A DNA stretch of 64,000 bases from Heligmosomoides polygyrus polygyrus (lineage: Eukaryota > Nematoda > Chromadorea > Rhabditida > Heligmosomidae), in the NCBI GenBank assembly GCA_947396885.1, contig OX377202.1, positions 27,457,407 to 27,521,406 on the forward strand, written 5' to 3'. The number at the start of each line of letters is the position of its first letter. The stretch's first letter is position 1. This document shows positions 33,233 through 45,529 of this stretch, piece after piece. Position numbers and translations under genes: made by a program. The notes below the pieces were generated by a model that was given only the letters and a program-made list of their open reading frames with translations, did no database searches and was not told where the DNA came from.

Positions 33233-36200
33233 TCAGTTCATAAAGGGTAGAGTCAATATTTCTACTTTTCTCCGCTTATCAGTTCGTAACTGGTCTTCAT
33301 AGTGAAGCTGTGCTCCTTCGCGAGTAAGTCTCATTTAGTATTTGTGTCTCATTTAGTATTTGTGTGTAGTCTATGAGGCTTGCACACATGATGGTCTGCA
33401 TTGTCACATCTTCTGAATTAGCATCACTAATAGTGAGTCGCCTCATCTTCAGCAGATGTCATAATTTATCTAAAAGAAAACGTTTAGGGAATATGTCCAC
33501 AGGTTCTGTCTATTTGTAAGTTCGCCTCTCTTTTTTGTCACGTTGCTATTCCTGCAGATCAGTTATGCGGTGGAGTAGTTGTAACTACACTGACTGTTCA
33601 AACTCATTAATTCTACAATCGTAATACAAATAGAAATTTAGTACAAAGTTTGCAGTGCTAATCCAAATCGGGGGTGAGGCCACCTGATATTCCCATAAAA
33701 ACCGTAAATCCACGTGCGCCATCAGGTCAGCACGCTCGCTCTTGTAACATCATGTCTTTATACGTCTCAAGATCAGACGAGTGGGCTTCAACTACTTGAC
33801 TGTCGCAATAGCCAGAGTTTATCGCATTTATCAAAGGTTTCGTTTTCAGAGGGGGCACTCCACAATCACCTGTTAATCACTCCTATTTGAGGATAAACAC
33901 AGAGCATAACATACAAACGAGCTTACCTGATGTCCTTCCCAGGAAGTAGCGGGTGCTGTCGTGTCGCTGGAATATAAAAGCATGAAGAGGCTCCAGCGGC
34001 TCCGCACGTAATCCCGGTTTTCAAGTTCCACTCATTCTCTGTGGGTAGACACGTAGAGGCGACCCAGAGGGCTGCGAGCAACGATACTCATTCGATGCCA
34101 TGCGCGGTCGTTGCGCGGCAGCCGGGGCCGCCTCCAGTCGCGAGCCGGACGCGTACGAGCTACATTATGCGCCATTACGGTCCCGCCACGAAATCATGCA
34201 CATGGCAAGTTGCCATCCGTAGTGGAAGCTTTCCTATCACACCGGACAATGCAGTAGAGCAGCAAGGAATGCTATCCAAAAAGCGCCGAACGGATGCGAC
34301 ACGATGGAGAATCTGTGGAAAAGAAAGCGTAGAGATTAGACACTTTCTTGGGTCATTATTTCATCCTATTGTCCTTCTTGCATGATTATCCTCCTTATCC
34401 TCCAGCTACTGAGTCAAAATTTTTTCTCGACAATATTTACTCCCTGGCGCCTTCCAGCTTTTCCTCTGTTCATGTTATGGTTCGAGTCTTACACTATTTC
34501 CAAGCCTAGCCCTCCACCGCGCGAGGCAATCGACCCCGCCCCAGGCGAGATACGCAAGCGCGACCGCACGCACCAAAATGAGTATCGCTGCCGCCACCCC
34601 GACCCAGGTCGCCCCACGCCTGGGGCGTACTTTTTGTTGTTGTTTTGTTTTAATGTTTGATAATGTTTGGCATTCTCAGGGGACTCTGGAGTCCTACCTT
34701 ATAACTGGGCTTGGGTCCGAGAATGATTGGTAGGATGCAAGTCCAGTTATAAGGCGCCCCCTTTGGGATTGAACCGTTAGACCCCATTGACTAGACTTGT
34801 ACAAAGTTGGCGCCTTCCTGGAGAGGGAGGTGAGGGCATCCTGTTACTCTTCTACAAAACACAGTGTTTACAACAGCCTTTTGTAAGGGAGCGTTCAAAT
34901 CTTCGCGACGTAGTGATAATCTCTGATATCGATTCATCGCGTTGTGCACTCGAGATGGGAGTTTATAGCTACATCGCGTCGAGGCACTATCGAAATCTGA
35001 ACGTCGCCTAAGGTCCATAGAGCTCACCGGGGAATCCTAGTTGGACAGGGAAGGCGCATCTTACCGATGTGTCGACGAAGAGAAACGTAATAAATGATGA
35101 AAATAAGTGAACGAACGGCTGCAATAGTTACCCCCCCCCCCTTCCTTCCCTGAAACGCCTTGCGCCTGGATTTTTGGTAGATAATGGATATATCCTAATG
35201 AGTGGGATACTTTACCCAGTCAAAATGTCAAAATTGAACATAAATTTTTTTTTACAGCGGCAATACAATGACAACCTACAACAGGACATTTTTCCGATTT
35301 TCTAGCCTGGTCTGAAAAACGTGTTGCCCTTTGTTTCGCTTTTTAACGGTGCCCTACTCGACTAGGATATATCCGACAAGAGTGGAGAGCAGTCAAACAA
35401 AACTGAAATTAGCTTAAGAGGTCTCAAACCAATTAGCTTTTGGAGAAGATATTAGGTTCTTAATACGGGCAGGACACTGTGCTTAATATCCTAATTTTTT
35501 GTAAGCGTTTAAGCACAATCCTCTAACCTTGCATTTTATCAACCATTTTTATGAAATTTGATTTTTTAAATGAATTTGTTTTTGTGTTTAACGTATGGCT
35601 ACGCTGGAGGCGTTCATCTGTGCAATTCTAGTTAGTGGTGGGCATTTTGAAATAATTTTTTACAAAAGGAATCTTCTTGTCTGCTCCATTTGATTGTCGT
35701 GTTATTACACAAGAAAACTTGCAATGAAATACAGTATAAAATAAAAATTTTATGCAGCTCCAGTGTGCACTTCGTCAATTTAATGCGATATTGTTGGATA
35801 TTCATGCACGTTCTTACCTAAGCGGATGAAAACCGAATACAAGGTAACCCCACTCCTGAGCCATTTAGCGCCAGCAGCAAACGCTAAAAACAAACACAAA
35901 CCCGGTGGACGATATCATTACCGCGATTTACAAAACAGCACTCGGTTCTTGAGGAAGCCATCCAATTCTTCATCTTCCTAGCGTTCTAAAGACTAGGACG
36001 CGAAGAGCGAAATCTCTTTGATTAAATCCATACTTATGCTCACGTGGCCATTTCTTTAAAAAAAATGATAACGGGAGAAAGAAAAATTATTAAATCTACC
36101 ATAGTTGGGGATAGAGGAGTTTGTAATCGTAAAGACGTCAAGATGCTCAGTGGGAGGTTGCTATGTATGACAGCCCTATACGACGCCTTGTGTTGCACGA

Positions 36201-36594
36201 AATTAAAAATTTTATGACCTCCAGTGTGTTCTTCCTCAGTTGTAAATCGAACTAGATCACATGCGATGTTGTATGTTATTCATGTACCTTGTTACCAAGG
36301 CGGATAAAGGGGCTACCTCGTACTTCATAGGGGGGGGGTCATGATCTAGCTCAATCCATTAGTGATAAAACTCCAGTGCTCTTCGTGAAATTTTTATTTT
36401 CGTGCAACCGAGGAACGTCATATAAGGCAACCTTACATGTTGACCCCTAAGCCGCTTAGCACCAATTAGTATCTACATATCTATTCAGTATCTCAGTATC
36501 TCTTAAATAGTTCATCGATGCAGCACATCACTTCATATTCAAGTTAATTGTCACTGTCAAAAACATTGCTTGAAGTGTATTCTCCCAACTGATA
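33233..36594. other. No gene recognised; minor repeats
   Basis: Holds a direct 18-bp duplication of GTCTCATTTAGTATTTGT at 33328-33364. A foldback pairs CCTTATAACTGGGCTTG (34697-34713) with 34738-34754. A C-run lies at 35130-35140 and a G-run at 36331-36339. A weak local repeat sits around 35755-35835 and 36217-36315 (CTCCAGTGTG, ATGCGAT, TTATTCATG). The frames at 34041-34385 and 34382-34660 have no recognised domain. TATAAAA at 33972-33978 has no identifiable transcript. Confidence 0.4.
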
Positions 36595-38185
36595 TCACCA
36601 CCTATATATAAAAGAGTTTGTCCGTGGAGTGATCTAACCTAAGTGAGGTACGTCGCATCATCCACAGCAAGAGCGGTCGAATGATCTAACCGAAGTGAGA
36701 TGCGCCGCATTATTCACAGCGAGGGCGGTCGATGATCTAACCTGAATGAGGTACCCCTCATCATCTACAGCGCGAGCAAAATTTGCTGTTGAACATGGGA
36801 TGTTTCTGCAGCAGGGGAAGCGCAGCCTTTTACTGCTTAACACAACAGCACCTACGCGCGCTTCTGAGCGTCCAGATTCAGAAGCCGACTTCGTGCCATC
36901 AGCGTGAGAAGACTAAAAGGGGTAAGGGGAGAAGGGGGACTTTGAGGGTGGAGTACCGACGGTGATCAGGAGGCAGCGACCAGGAGGAGCATCGTGATGG
37001 TCGATGGGGAAGCAATGAAGCAAGCCAAGGGGTGGCACAAGGAAGAGTTTAGGCAATATGTAGGAATCATTAGGGAGTTACTAATTAGGGAAGGGGGACA
37101 GTAGGAGGATCAGGAGGGGGGTCCATTACCATTAAGAGAAACCGGATTTAGAGGATGTGACACCGATGTCACACAATGGGCGTTCGCTCGCCGTCGTCGT
37201 GTCGCGCCCGTGGAAGGCCTACTTAATTGGGGTAGAGTAGTAGGGAGGATTCCGAGGGGGGAGGAGGAATATACCTTGAAGGAGGGACCTAGGGCCGTAT
37301 GCTCGTGCTCCCCCGTTGGGGGAGAATCAATCAATATCAGCATATCTCATCACACCCCGATCCCTCATCGGGGGAGACTCGGGGTAGACGAGCATACGGC
37401 CCCTGGAAGCGGGACCAGGACGGGGAACCAAAAAAGGGAGCCGTAAGGGAATTCATACGGAGAACAAGGAATCTGCTATATGCATAGCTCGACACAGCGG
37501 CGACTGCGCGCGCTTCTCAGCTTTTTGATCCAGAAAACGGGACCCCTACGTCGCGCAGCAAGCACCGTGATTCTGAAAACGTGTCACCGACCGTGCCGTG
37601 AGCATGGGAGGACCACTAAGGGGGTGATGGAGAAGGGCGTTAGGGGACCTATATGTGGACCAGGAGAGCGACCAGGAAGAAAAGGAATAACCTGGTGGAG
37701 AGGCCAGGACGGGGAAACCAGCAAGAAGAGACCAGTAGTTGTCAATAGTGGAAACAAAGAAGTGGACCAGTAGTTGGGACCAGGAAGGTGGGGGACTAAA
37801 GAGGGGGAGGAAAGACCTGTAAAGGCGGACCAGCAATTAGATCCAGTAAGAAGAAACGAGAGAGGGGAACCTGGCTTCGGAAGACATGTCAACGACAACT
37901 TGAAACGCTAGCTTTTGAGCATGAGAACGATTGCGGAGGAACAACCTGAGGGGCAGAAGTACTGCGCAGCACAAACCATTGACATTACTGGCCGGTCGGG
38001 AAAGAATGTCTATGATGAAGGTACCGAAGTGGTGAAGGGCTTGATGCCGATAAAACACGCAGCAGGTTCTAGATGCTAGCGAATTTTATGTTTTACATAA
38101 ACTACTTTCCATAGGTAAGTGATGCTACAAAGTCGCGCGATGCGCGCAAGTGCGAGACACGCCGTTAGGCGTGTCGGAGCACTTG
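36595..38185 (+). mobile_element. Helitron-like non-autonomous element H1
   Basis: Starts TCACCACCTATATATAAAAG after an A (36594) and ends in CTTG followed by T (38182-38186). About 10 nt upstream of the end is the hairpin CACGCCGTTAGGCGTG (near 38158-38174). A 5' TC, a 3' subterminal hairpin, an end close to CTRR and insertion between A and T are the known Helitron hallmarks; here CTTG departs from CTRR. The interior is GC-rich, with direct and inverted modules, such as GGGCCGTATGCTCGT (37292-37306) facing its complement at 37388-37402. No Rep or helicase is encoded. Homologous to 46865-48238 in opposite orientation. Confidence 0.7.
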
Positions 38186-38325
38186 TAGATCTAATAAAAC
38201 GTCAAAACTCATTAATCATTGGTAGCAATGAATTCAAGGTCCGATAGTATACAATTCAAGAAATTATCGACAGGGTTCTAAAACAGATGCAAAAGAAATA
38301 CAAAGCTGCACGCAGGAACGATAAT

Positions 38326-38535
38326 GGTCTATTCATACTTCGCGACAAGAGTCGCCCGCGCAAAAAAACATGAAAATCAGTTAAAACTGAGCGCGCGCCG
38401 CCAAAAAGAACTCATACTCGGCGCTGTCGCTCCAGTCACTGCTGTCGCCTGTTCATACTTCCGCGTACTGCGCACGCTGCGCGCACTGCGCTCTTTTCGC
38501 TCTTGTCGCTGCTGTCGCGAAGTATGAGCAGGTCC
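38326..38535. repeat. Foldback element, TCATACTTCGCGACA type
   Basis: GGTCTATTCATACTTCGCGA faces TCGCGAAGTATGAGCAGGTCC. The inside is a run of GCGC/CTGCGC-like steps. The ends resemble those of the foldback at 57825-58872 (CATACTTCGGCGACG). Confidence 0.7.
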
Positions 38536-38666
38536 TAAGAAAATGCCGAGCGTTCGGCACGAGTGCTGTGAAACGAGTAGCTAGCAGACGCACACTTCCT
38601 AAATGGCAACAATTTTAGGCCAAGACGCGGCCAATCAATCAGTGATTTGATTACGGTATCAGTCCG

Positions 38667-40985
38667 GTGGCGATGTCCGTTCCTCCTCATGGTGCCACTG
38701 GAAACTGCTCGCTTTGTGAGCTAAGCAGCACCGAAGCTCGAATGCAGGCAACAGGCCTATGTGACAGGGCGGCCTACGAAGAACCATGTCACATCACATG
38801 GTATATGAATAGTCATGTTTTTTGAGATTGTGCTACGGCGTCCGAGGGAGCCCACCCGCACTTGCAGAGCCCGGCTAGTTTGGAAAGTATGCGAGGGTCC
38901 CTGATGCGAGGGCGGCATCGGGGGGCAACCGAGTTAGTCCGAACGCCGATCGTGCCGTATGAGACAGTCGCGCCACAGCATCGACCGCTGATATGCACCC
39001 TAAAGATCGCCCCTCCGAAATGAAGCAGATCGAGCGATGCGGTGCTGCAAGAATCAAGTGGTGGCGAATGAAAGAGAAGGAAGCAGCTGTGATTTCTTGC
39101 GTACGGTTACCGACAGTCACGACGGTCGATGAAACTTGGAAGAGAGCAACCGACGCGATACGCCAAGCTGCAAGATTGGAACTTGGCACTACGAAACCTG
39201 GGCGACGCAAAGTCGACAAGCAGACATGGCTGTATACGGACGATGTGAAAGCGAAGGTTTGAGAGGAGAAGTCGCTGTATCATGTGTTTCTCGGCGATGA
39301 AACAGTTGACAACTGTCAGAAGTACCAGAAAGCGAAGAAGGCTGCTAATTAAAGCCGTGGCTGTTGCGAAAGCCACTAATTATGCTGATGTGTACCGAAA
39401 GCTCGAGTCGCGCGATGGTAAGCGGTATTTGTACCGACATGCTAAGACCCGCCATCGCCAAACCGAGGATATTGAAGCGTTCTTTGGCATCAATGATGAG
39501 ATCGGCCATCTTCTGACAGACCGGAAAAAAACGCTGAAGCGATGGCGTGATTACTTTGAGAAAATTCCCACTATGGAATTTCCTCACCGTGCCATCCCAT
39601 CTGTGAGTTTTGTTCACGGTCCCGTTCACATGATCATCTTGGAGGAAGCAGAAGCGGCTCTGAAGAAGATGAAGCCATGCAAGGACAGGACCGGATGATC
39701 AGCCGATGCTTGGAAGTCGAAGCTCTGGTATCCTGCTAAGTGGTTGGCTGAGTTCTTCAACCAAGTAGTGAAGGAGAAGAATGAATCGGAGTGTTGCCAC
39801 AACAGTACGACGATTCCGATTAGGAAGAAGAAGGGCAGTCCTGCAGACTGCTCCAATTATCGTCCGATTCGCTTGCTTTCGCACACCATGAAGATATTCG
39901 AGCGGATCCTCGATAGACGAATTTGTGAAATCGTCAAGCTCTTCGGCAATCAGCGCGGTTTTGTGTCTGGTCGTGGGACCATTGATGCTATACGCGCCGC
40001 CCGACTCTTGGCGGAGAAGCACCGCGAGAAACAGAAACCGGTGCATATACCCCTTGTCAACTTGGAGAAGACCTTCGACCGCGTACCGCGTGAGGTTATC
40101 TGGTATTCCTTACGTCAACACAACGTACCTGAGGAACTTATAGAGTGGGTGCGGATGCTCTACTCTTGCCCAAAGAGTCGAGTTCAAGCTGCAGCTGGAA
40201 CCTCGATGGAGTTTCCCATCTCTGTCGGGGTACACCAGGGGTCTGCACTTTCCCACTCCCATTTGTTGTCGTCATGGATGCCATCACACGAGATCTTCAG
40301 AAGCCCGTCCCCTGGACGTTGCTTTATGCCGATGACGTGATGTTCGCTAGCGAAGATAAAGGTGAACTCGAGCGAGAGGTGCAAGCATGGTGTAATCGCT
40401 TGGAGCGGTTTGGACTCAAACTGAACGTGAAGAAGAGCGAATACCTAACGATTGACGTAAACGAGTCCAGCTCCATCAAGGTTAGCGGCATCGAGCTTCC
40501 TCGCACTGCGATCTTTAAGTATCTGGGATCAGCAGTCGCGTCTGACGGCAAACTGATGGTCGAAGTGAATTCACTGTGAGTGCAGCTTGGTCCAAGTGGC
40601 GTTCGCTGACTGGCGTGCTCTGCGATAGAGTACACCAGAGCACCTAAAATCGAAGATCTACAGAGCAGTCTGCGGCCAGTAGCAATGTACGGCGCTTAGT
40701 GTTGGCCTGCGCTGGACGGCTGGAGTCACGCGCATGAATCGCATCCGAAACGATGCTATTCGGCAGAAGAAAGAAGACATCGTCCGCAAGATAGGCCTTG
40801 AGTTGAAAGTGTCAGAAAGCGGTCTAGAGGACGTCGGAAGCAGCGTTGGTCCGATACGTTACACATGAACATGAGAGCAACTGGCCTCCACCCTGATCAA
40901 GCGCAGGATCGAGAAAGGTGACGTCACGACACCAGAAGAGCGGACCCCGCGACGAAATGGGACAAACTCTGAAGAAGGAGAAGAA
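38667..40985 (+). mobile_element. RTE-clade LINE lacking its endonuclease, with perfect 18-bp target duplication
   Basis: GATTACGGTATCAGTCCG occurs at 38649-38666 and again at 40986-41003, bounding the insertion exactly. The element has a 5' leader (38667 to about 38980) shared with 2905-3170, then jumps straight to the linker between endonuclease and RT. The 3' end is CTGAAGAAGGAGAAGAA. At 2319 bp it is about 1 kb shorter than usual RTE elements. Confidence 0.93.
38993..40860 (+). pseudogene. RTE reverse transcriptase, frameshifted, endonuclease missing
   Basis: Linker RIKWWRMKEKEAAVISCVRL and LELGTTKPGRRKVDKQTWLY, then RYLYRHAKTRHRQTEDIEAF and AALKKMKPCKDRTG (RT block 1, followed by a stop). 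RT continues with [86 protein letters not shown] and the catalytic box in LLYADDVMFASED (40321-40359), and the C-terminal LNVKKSEYLTIDV. Frame changes occur near 39270, 39350, 39700, 40240 and 40570. Confidence 0.9.
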
Positions 40986-41003
40986 GATTACGGTATCAGT
41001 CCG

Positions 41004-41989
41004 TGGCTACAAACATGACAATCGATTCACGTGATAACAATTTGCGAACGATTTTTTAGTCAAATTTTTGTAAACATTCTGGTGTTTTGTGTATTATATT
41101 TCGCTTTCTTAAATGTTGTTCCCTTCTATGACTTGCATGTATTCAATATCGGACAATATTGAACACATTCAGTCCTTATGAGATCGTTTAAAAGTGGCCA
41201 CTACCAACTAGCACCCGTTCGTCTTCTATGACGTCACTAAGTGGCCTCCTCCAACTACGATTGCACCCGCTCGTCTGGATGCATTTCCCTTCTTAATCGC
41301 TTAATTTATAGCGTCACATTCATAAGCTGAAGGTTGCTAATCTCAGGAATTTGTAGTGGGGTTGGGGAGGGGTTGGCGCGCAAGGATTGATACAGCTGCC
41401 TCCCCTCCAAACTTGGATTTCTCCAATAAGCAGCTTGATTTATTTTACTATCGGCAGTGAAAAATGCCCAGTGCAAGGGGCCTTAGGTTGAAGTTGGACA
41501 TGTGGGCTCTCAAGTGAGTAAAAATCTTGAATATATGTATATCAAAACACTTATAACAAAAATGTTTTTGGATAAACAAAATAGTCTTGGAGAAAGTAGT
41601 CGTGAACGACTTTTAAGCAAGTGGCGACAAGACATCGTGAACAGCAAAGACAGTTGTGGGAAATGAGCTACAAAAGTGGTGATAACATGTAAGCGGAAGG
41701 AAAATGAAAAAACCACCATGTATTTGTGCAAAAATACCTGCCTTTTTCACCTGCTATGCTTCAACACTGACAATTAAACGAAATCTTGAACGAATGCAGT
41801 CGTATTATGCGTTATTAGAAAGCAACATATTCATGCTATCGCACGAAAGAGTTATCACCGTTTCTCACTCCTTAGCTGATTTCGGATTGCCTGTGAAGGT
41901 GCTGTCACAAATTGGAGTTCGCATAGTTTTGCTTCACCAGTTCAAACTCCACCATAGTGCAAAGGTCAGAACTTGAACTGCCATCAACT
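41004..41989. other. No gene recognised
   Basis: Short frames only. The frame at 41704-41976 has no recognised domain. Confidence 0.35.
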
Positions 41990-42660
41990 CATGAAGTAAG
42001 AACACCGCATCTGAACGTGCCACGCGTAGACGGTTCGAGGAATTCCGAGCTGGATACCTCAGCCTCGAATGTTGGGAAGGAAGCAATCGGCTAGATGAGG
42101 TGACAACGATAAGTCGAAAGTAAACATCAGCAATTCTGTCATCTCAAAGTTTGTTCGTCTTTTTCTTTGAACAAAAGCGAACATTTTATCGACGATCGAC
42201 GACATTCAGGTCAATGTTTGGAACATGACGAAACTCCGAATCATTTCCTAATGCACCAAGCAGAGGTCATGGTGACTGTTTGGTGATCTAGCAGCCAGTT
42301 TGATCCATCATAGCTTTCAGCGCTAAGGCATCATTTCGGAGAAGAGAAACTCGACAAAGCGTACCAAAGATTGCATTGAATTTGCCCGGTATTGAGCAGC
42401 CGAAAATGTACAATCTTACTCTGTGAAAAAGCACGACCGCACGTTTCATTGAGTTGGGATATGAACCTCTGGACCACCATCCGCCAGACCTTCCTACAGA
42501 CTATCACTTTTTCAAGTACTTAAACGTTTCCTTGCAGGAGATATGCTTCTGAAACCAGGACTATGCAAAAAAGGCATTTTCGACAATTTCGTCGCCTCCA
42601 GTAATAAAACACCCCGCAATGACCTCATTATTAAGGTTGATCCCCCTCTAAGATTGTTCA
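41990..42660 (+). mobile_element. Decayed mariner transposase M5
   Basis: Frame-jumping reading gives RRFEEFRAGYLSLECWEGS (N-terminal part), then EVMVTVW, SSSQFDPS and, near the third Asp, LPTDYHFFKYLNVSLQEIC followed by NQDYAKKAFSTISSPP. The first and second Asp blocks are poorly kept. No ends identified. Confidence 0.6.
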
Positions 42661-44127
42661 AGGCTTGGCCAAGAATTTTCGGCCAACAATACCATAGCAT
42701 CTCTTTTTATTCCTTGGGCTCATATTTTACTATTGAAGGCCAAAAGTGGTGTTTACCTGCTTGGCAGGAGACTAAAATATGTTTTTCCCTAACGAACATT
42801 GCGCCTTCACAAAAATGCACTTCGAGTGAGTCATTTCCTGTGAGCCTTAAATGTCTGTTATTGAGTTTGTAAACTGCTATCCGTTATTAAACCACCAGCG
42901 TATTGTACTGCTCGATAGAGTTCGCAACAAAACATCTTACAGCTTACAACCTCAGTAACAGCAAATTGAGGCAGTAACAGCAGATTGAGGGAAAACGACT
43001 TGCATGATATCCATCTACATCGACTTAAATGCTTTTATGCTTTTATGATGTTGGCTTCCGTCTGATCCACGTGTGAGTGCTGACTGGTCCCATGAGATGT
43101 GTTGATTCGATCAAGCGGCTACAATGGCGAAGAATTCTATCCGGCAGGCAGGAGTGCGGGTTCGAGTCCCGTTTGGAGGTAGAGGTTGATCGCAACAGAG
43201 CATCTTTGTAACAGATATGCACTTCTTGGGAATAGCGACAGCGCTATACATGCCATTTGCTTGGCAAGTGGATCGCTCTCTCTTACCTTCAAGGCGGTCT
43301 TGCTAAGCGCGATGCGTCACGCAGTGATTAGTCGGATTCTGTAAAGACATAATGGTACAAGGCGGTGAATTCCGGTCATTGAGCGAGTTAAAAGGCAAAA
43401 CTAAAATTTCACGAGCGGGTGTATTCAAATTTGCAGATGGCCTGAAAATCATTGGGAGATCTACTTCATCTGAACTCTCAGCGGTTTCGTTGATAGCTTG
43501 ATCACAAACAACGTTGTTGGTCAGTGATTCACGGGCACTGATTCGTAAAATGTTGCAGAGCCTCCATAGACGACGAAAATGTCAAAATTCACACATCTAA
43601 ATATTAAGTTAGACTGTCCGTGACCATTGGCCCAGGGGATAAAACACTTTCTTGTTAATCAGCTGGTCACCATAAGTTTAATGGAATGAATGAAATACAT
43701 ACCCGAATTACCTCCACGATATCTTATAGAAACGGAGTATATGTCGCGTCCTAAAAAATAGGGTTTGATCAAAGAGTTTCTTTATCATTTCATTCATTAA
43801 TTGCTGAATCAGTAGCTTGACAGTTTACAACCAAGTGCTTGCTTGTACTGAAATCGAGGAGACAACGAGGTCAAAATATACGATCAACTAGGAAACAACT
43901 ACAAAAGAAGTGCCAATAGCGTACATCACAGCTACCGAATAAAGTTTGAGAGAAAAAACCGACGCTCGCTCCTCAGTTCGTAACTATGAGTGGATAAACG
44001 AAAGAGAACCTTACCAAGCATTCTCAAGAAGGAGCCTCTACTGCACATGCTGACGCAGGCATCGAACAGCGTGGAAGACTGACTGCACGGTAATCGTGTA
44101 TAAAACAATTAGCAATTAGCAGTAGTA
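42661..44127. other. No gene recognised apart from a tRNA-like box
   Basis: AT-rich sequence with only short frames. The tRNA-like patch at 43128-43195 is listed separately. Confidence 0.35.
43128..43195 (+). repeat. tRNA-like fragment (SINE head or tRNA pseudogene)
   Basis: GCGGGTTCGAGTCCCGT forms a proper T-arm (5-bp stem, TTCGAGT loop) and a consensus box B. TACAATGGCGAAGAATTC sits where box A would be but is off consensus. The acceptor ends do not pair, so it is not called a tRNA gene. Confidence 0.4.
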
Positions 44128-44425
44128 AAGGATGCAAAAGCAGAATAGACGGCGTTACCCAATCCTTTTGGGATGCGACACGCATTCTACTTTTACGGGA
44201 TGTCATGGAGGCGATTTGAATGCGATTTTGCCTATACAATGACTTGCGGTGGCCAGCCGATGGACAACCCAGCGCTTGATCCTTCCTAGACAAGCCTGGT
44301 ACCCATTCACGGACCCTTAAGGAATGGAAAACGTGTTGGCTTGGCTGGGAAATACGAATAAAAAGCCTGGTATCGGTGCACGCGACAGCCTTTGCTCGTC
44401 CGACTGCGCCACACGCGCCCTAGCA
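44128..44425 (-). repeat. SINE-A copy, near full length
   Basis: The minus strand reads GCGCAGTCGGACGAGCAAAG, CACCGATACCAGGC, then ATCGGCTGGCCACCGCAAGT and GACATCCCGTAAAAGTAGAA, ending with a tail GGATTGGGTAACGCCGTC. Arranged head to head with the copy at 44687. Confidence 0.78.
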
Positions 44426-44686
44426 TCATTACTAACACTGTAAAATATGAAAAACTGATATATAAGAACGGGCGGAATGAAAAAGCTCAGCAACTTCATA
44501 TTTGTATCACAGTTCTGCACAAATTTTCTATAACCCTAACGAAAATGAAAATGTACGAGAAAGCAACACAACCTGTAATTCAATAAGAACGATAAGTGCT
44601 ACAACCGGTTCATCAAAGACAGTAGTAGACGATATGAATTGGCTAATCCCTGTCATAAGTTTTGTACTCATAAGGAGCAGGACAAC

Positions 44687-44945
44687 GCAGTAGGAGGAGG
44701 CGCATGCTGTCACGAGAGGCCAAAGTCCCTTATTTCTCTCGGGGCTTTTATTTCGGGTACCGCCCAGGCCAACCAACCCTTCCTTCCCTCCAGGGTTAAT
44801 CAATACTACTGGCTTGTCCACAGATTGGTCACCGCAGTCTCCATACCATGTACGCATTCTACTGGCAATATCCAGTCGTAGAATGCGTGGCGAATCTCAG
44901 TCACTGATGTACTATCGTAGTCCTTTATTCCTTTTCGTAATAACC
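44687..44945 (+). repeat. SINE-A copy, diverged
   Basis: Head ACGCAGTAGGAGGAGGCG, middle GGCCAACCAACCCTTCCTTC, AATCAATACTACTGGCTTGT, and tail TAGAATGCGTGGCGAATCTC plus GTCCTTTATTCC. Confidence 0.7.
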
Positions 44946-45096
44946 CAGTGCTCTTCTCTAGGTTTTCGTTCTAGTCGTTACTTTCCGAGCGCGGCATATG
45001 ACGGCTAAATTAAACACGAATAAGGTGCACGAACGATGACCCCGGTTAGGATAGTGCCAAAGTTTTTTCCAAGTTTTTTCTCATATCGTTCTCATC

Positions 45097-45529
45097 ATGA
45101 ATGATCTGATGAGATCCTTTGCTCTAGCCATTTTAGTTCTGCATAGTGCGTGCTTTCAGCCAACAACAGGAATGCGAATTCATACTTAAACTCACCTGCT
45201 TCAAAAAAAAGTTTTCATCATAAACAACACAGAAGAAGTCGAAGGAAAGGCACAAATACCACATTAGAATCGTGGATCCGAACCCAAAAACCCGAAGATG
45301 AGCTCGAAGACTTTTCTACTCGTTCAAACCTTACAGCTGACAGCAGTGGATTAAGTTCTAAGGAAACGTTAACTGCATCCAGTAAACAAGTATCACCAAC
45401 TTCATCAAATCAAGCATCGGAAGAAAAAACAGGCTTAAAGTTTGTCAGCAGGAACAGGAACAAGAGGGACGGCATTATATATCAAGCAAAGGGGAAAGAT
45501 ACAAATGCTGGACCATCGACGCTGATATT
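45097..45529 (+). CDS. Gene B N-terminal and ectodomain exon(s)
   Basis: ATG at 45097 opens MNDLMRSFALAILVLHSACF, a textbook signal peptide, but this frame stops at about 45187. The ectodomain frame, open from 45147 to 45535, is shifted by one base relative to it. It may begin after acceptor TGCTTTCAG at 45160 instead. The ectodomain is basic at first (HHKQHRRSRRKG), then Ser/Thr-rich, with possible N-glycosylation sites NTT and NLT. The donor ATATT|GTAGGT at 45530 gives phase 2. If spliced from an upstream signal exon, the 45097 ATG would be coincidental. Confidence 0.5.

Noticed and set aside
43128..43195. tRNA gene
   Set aside because: Good T-arm, but no pairing acceptor stem, and box A is off consensus.
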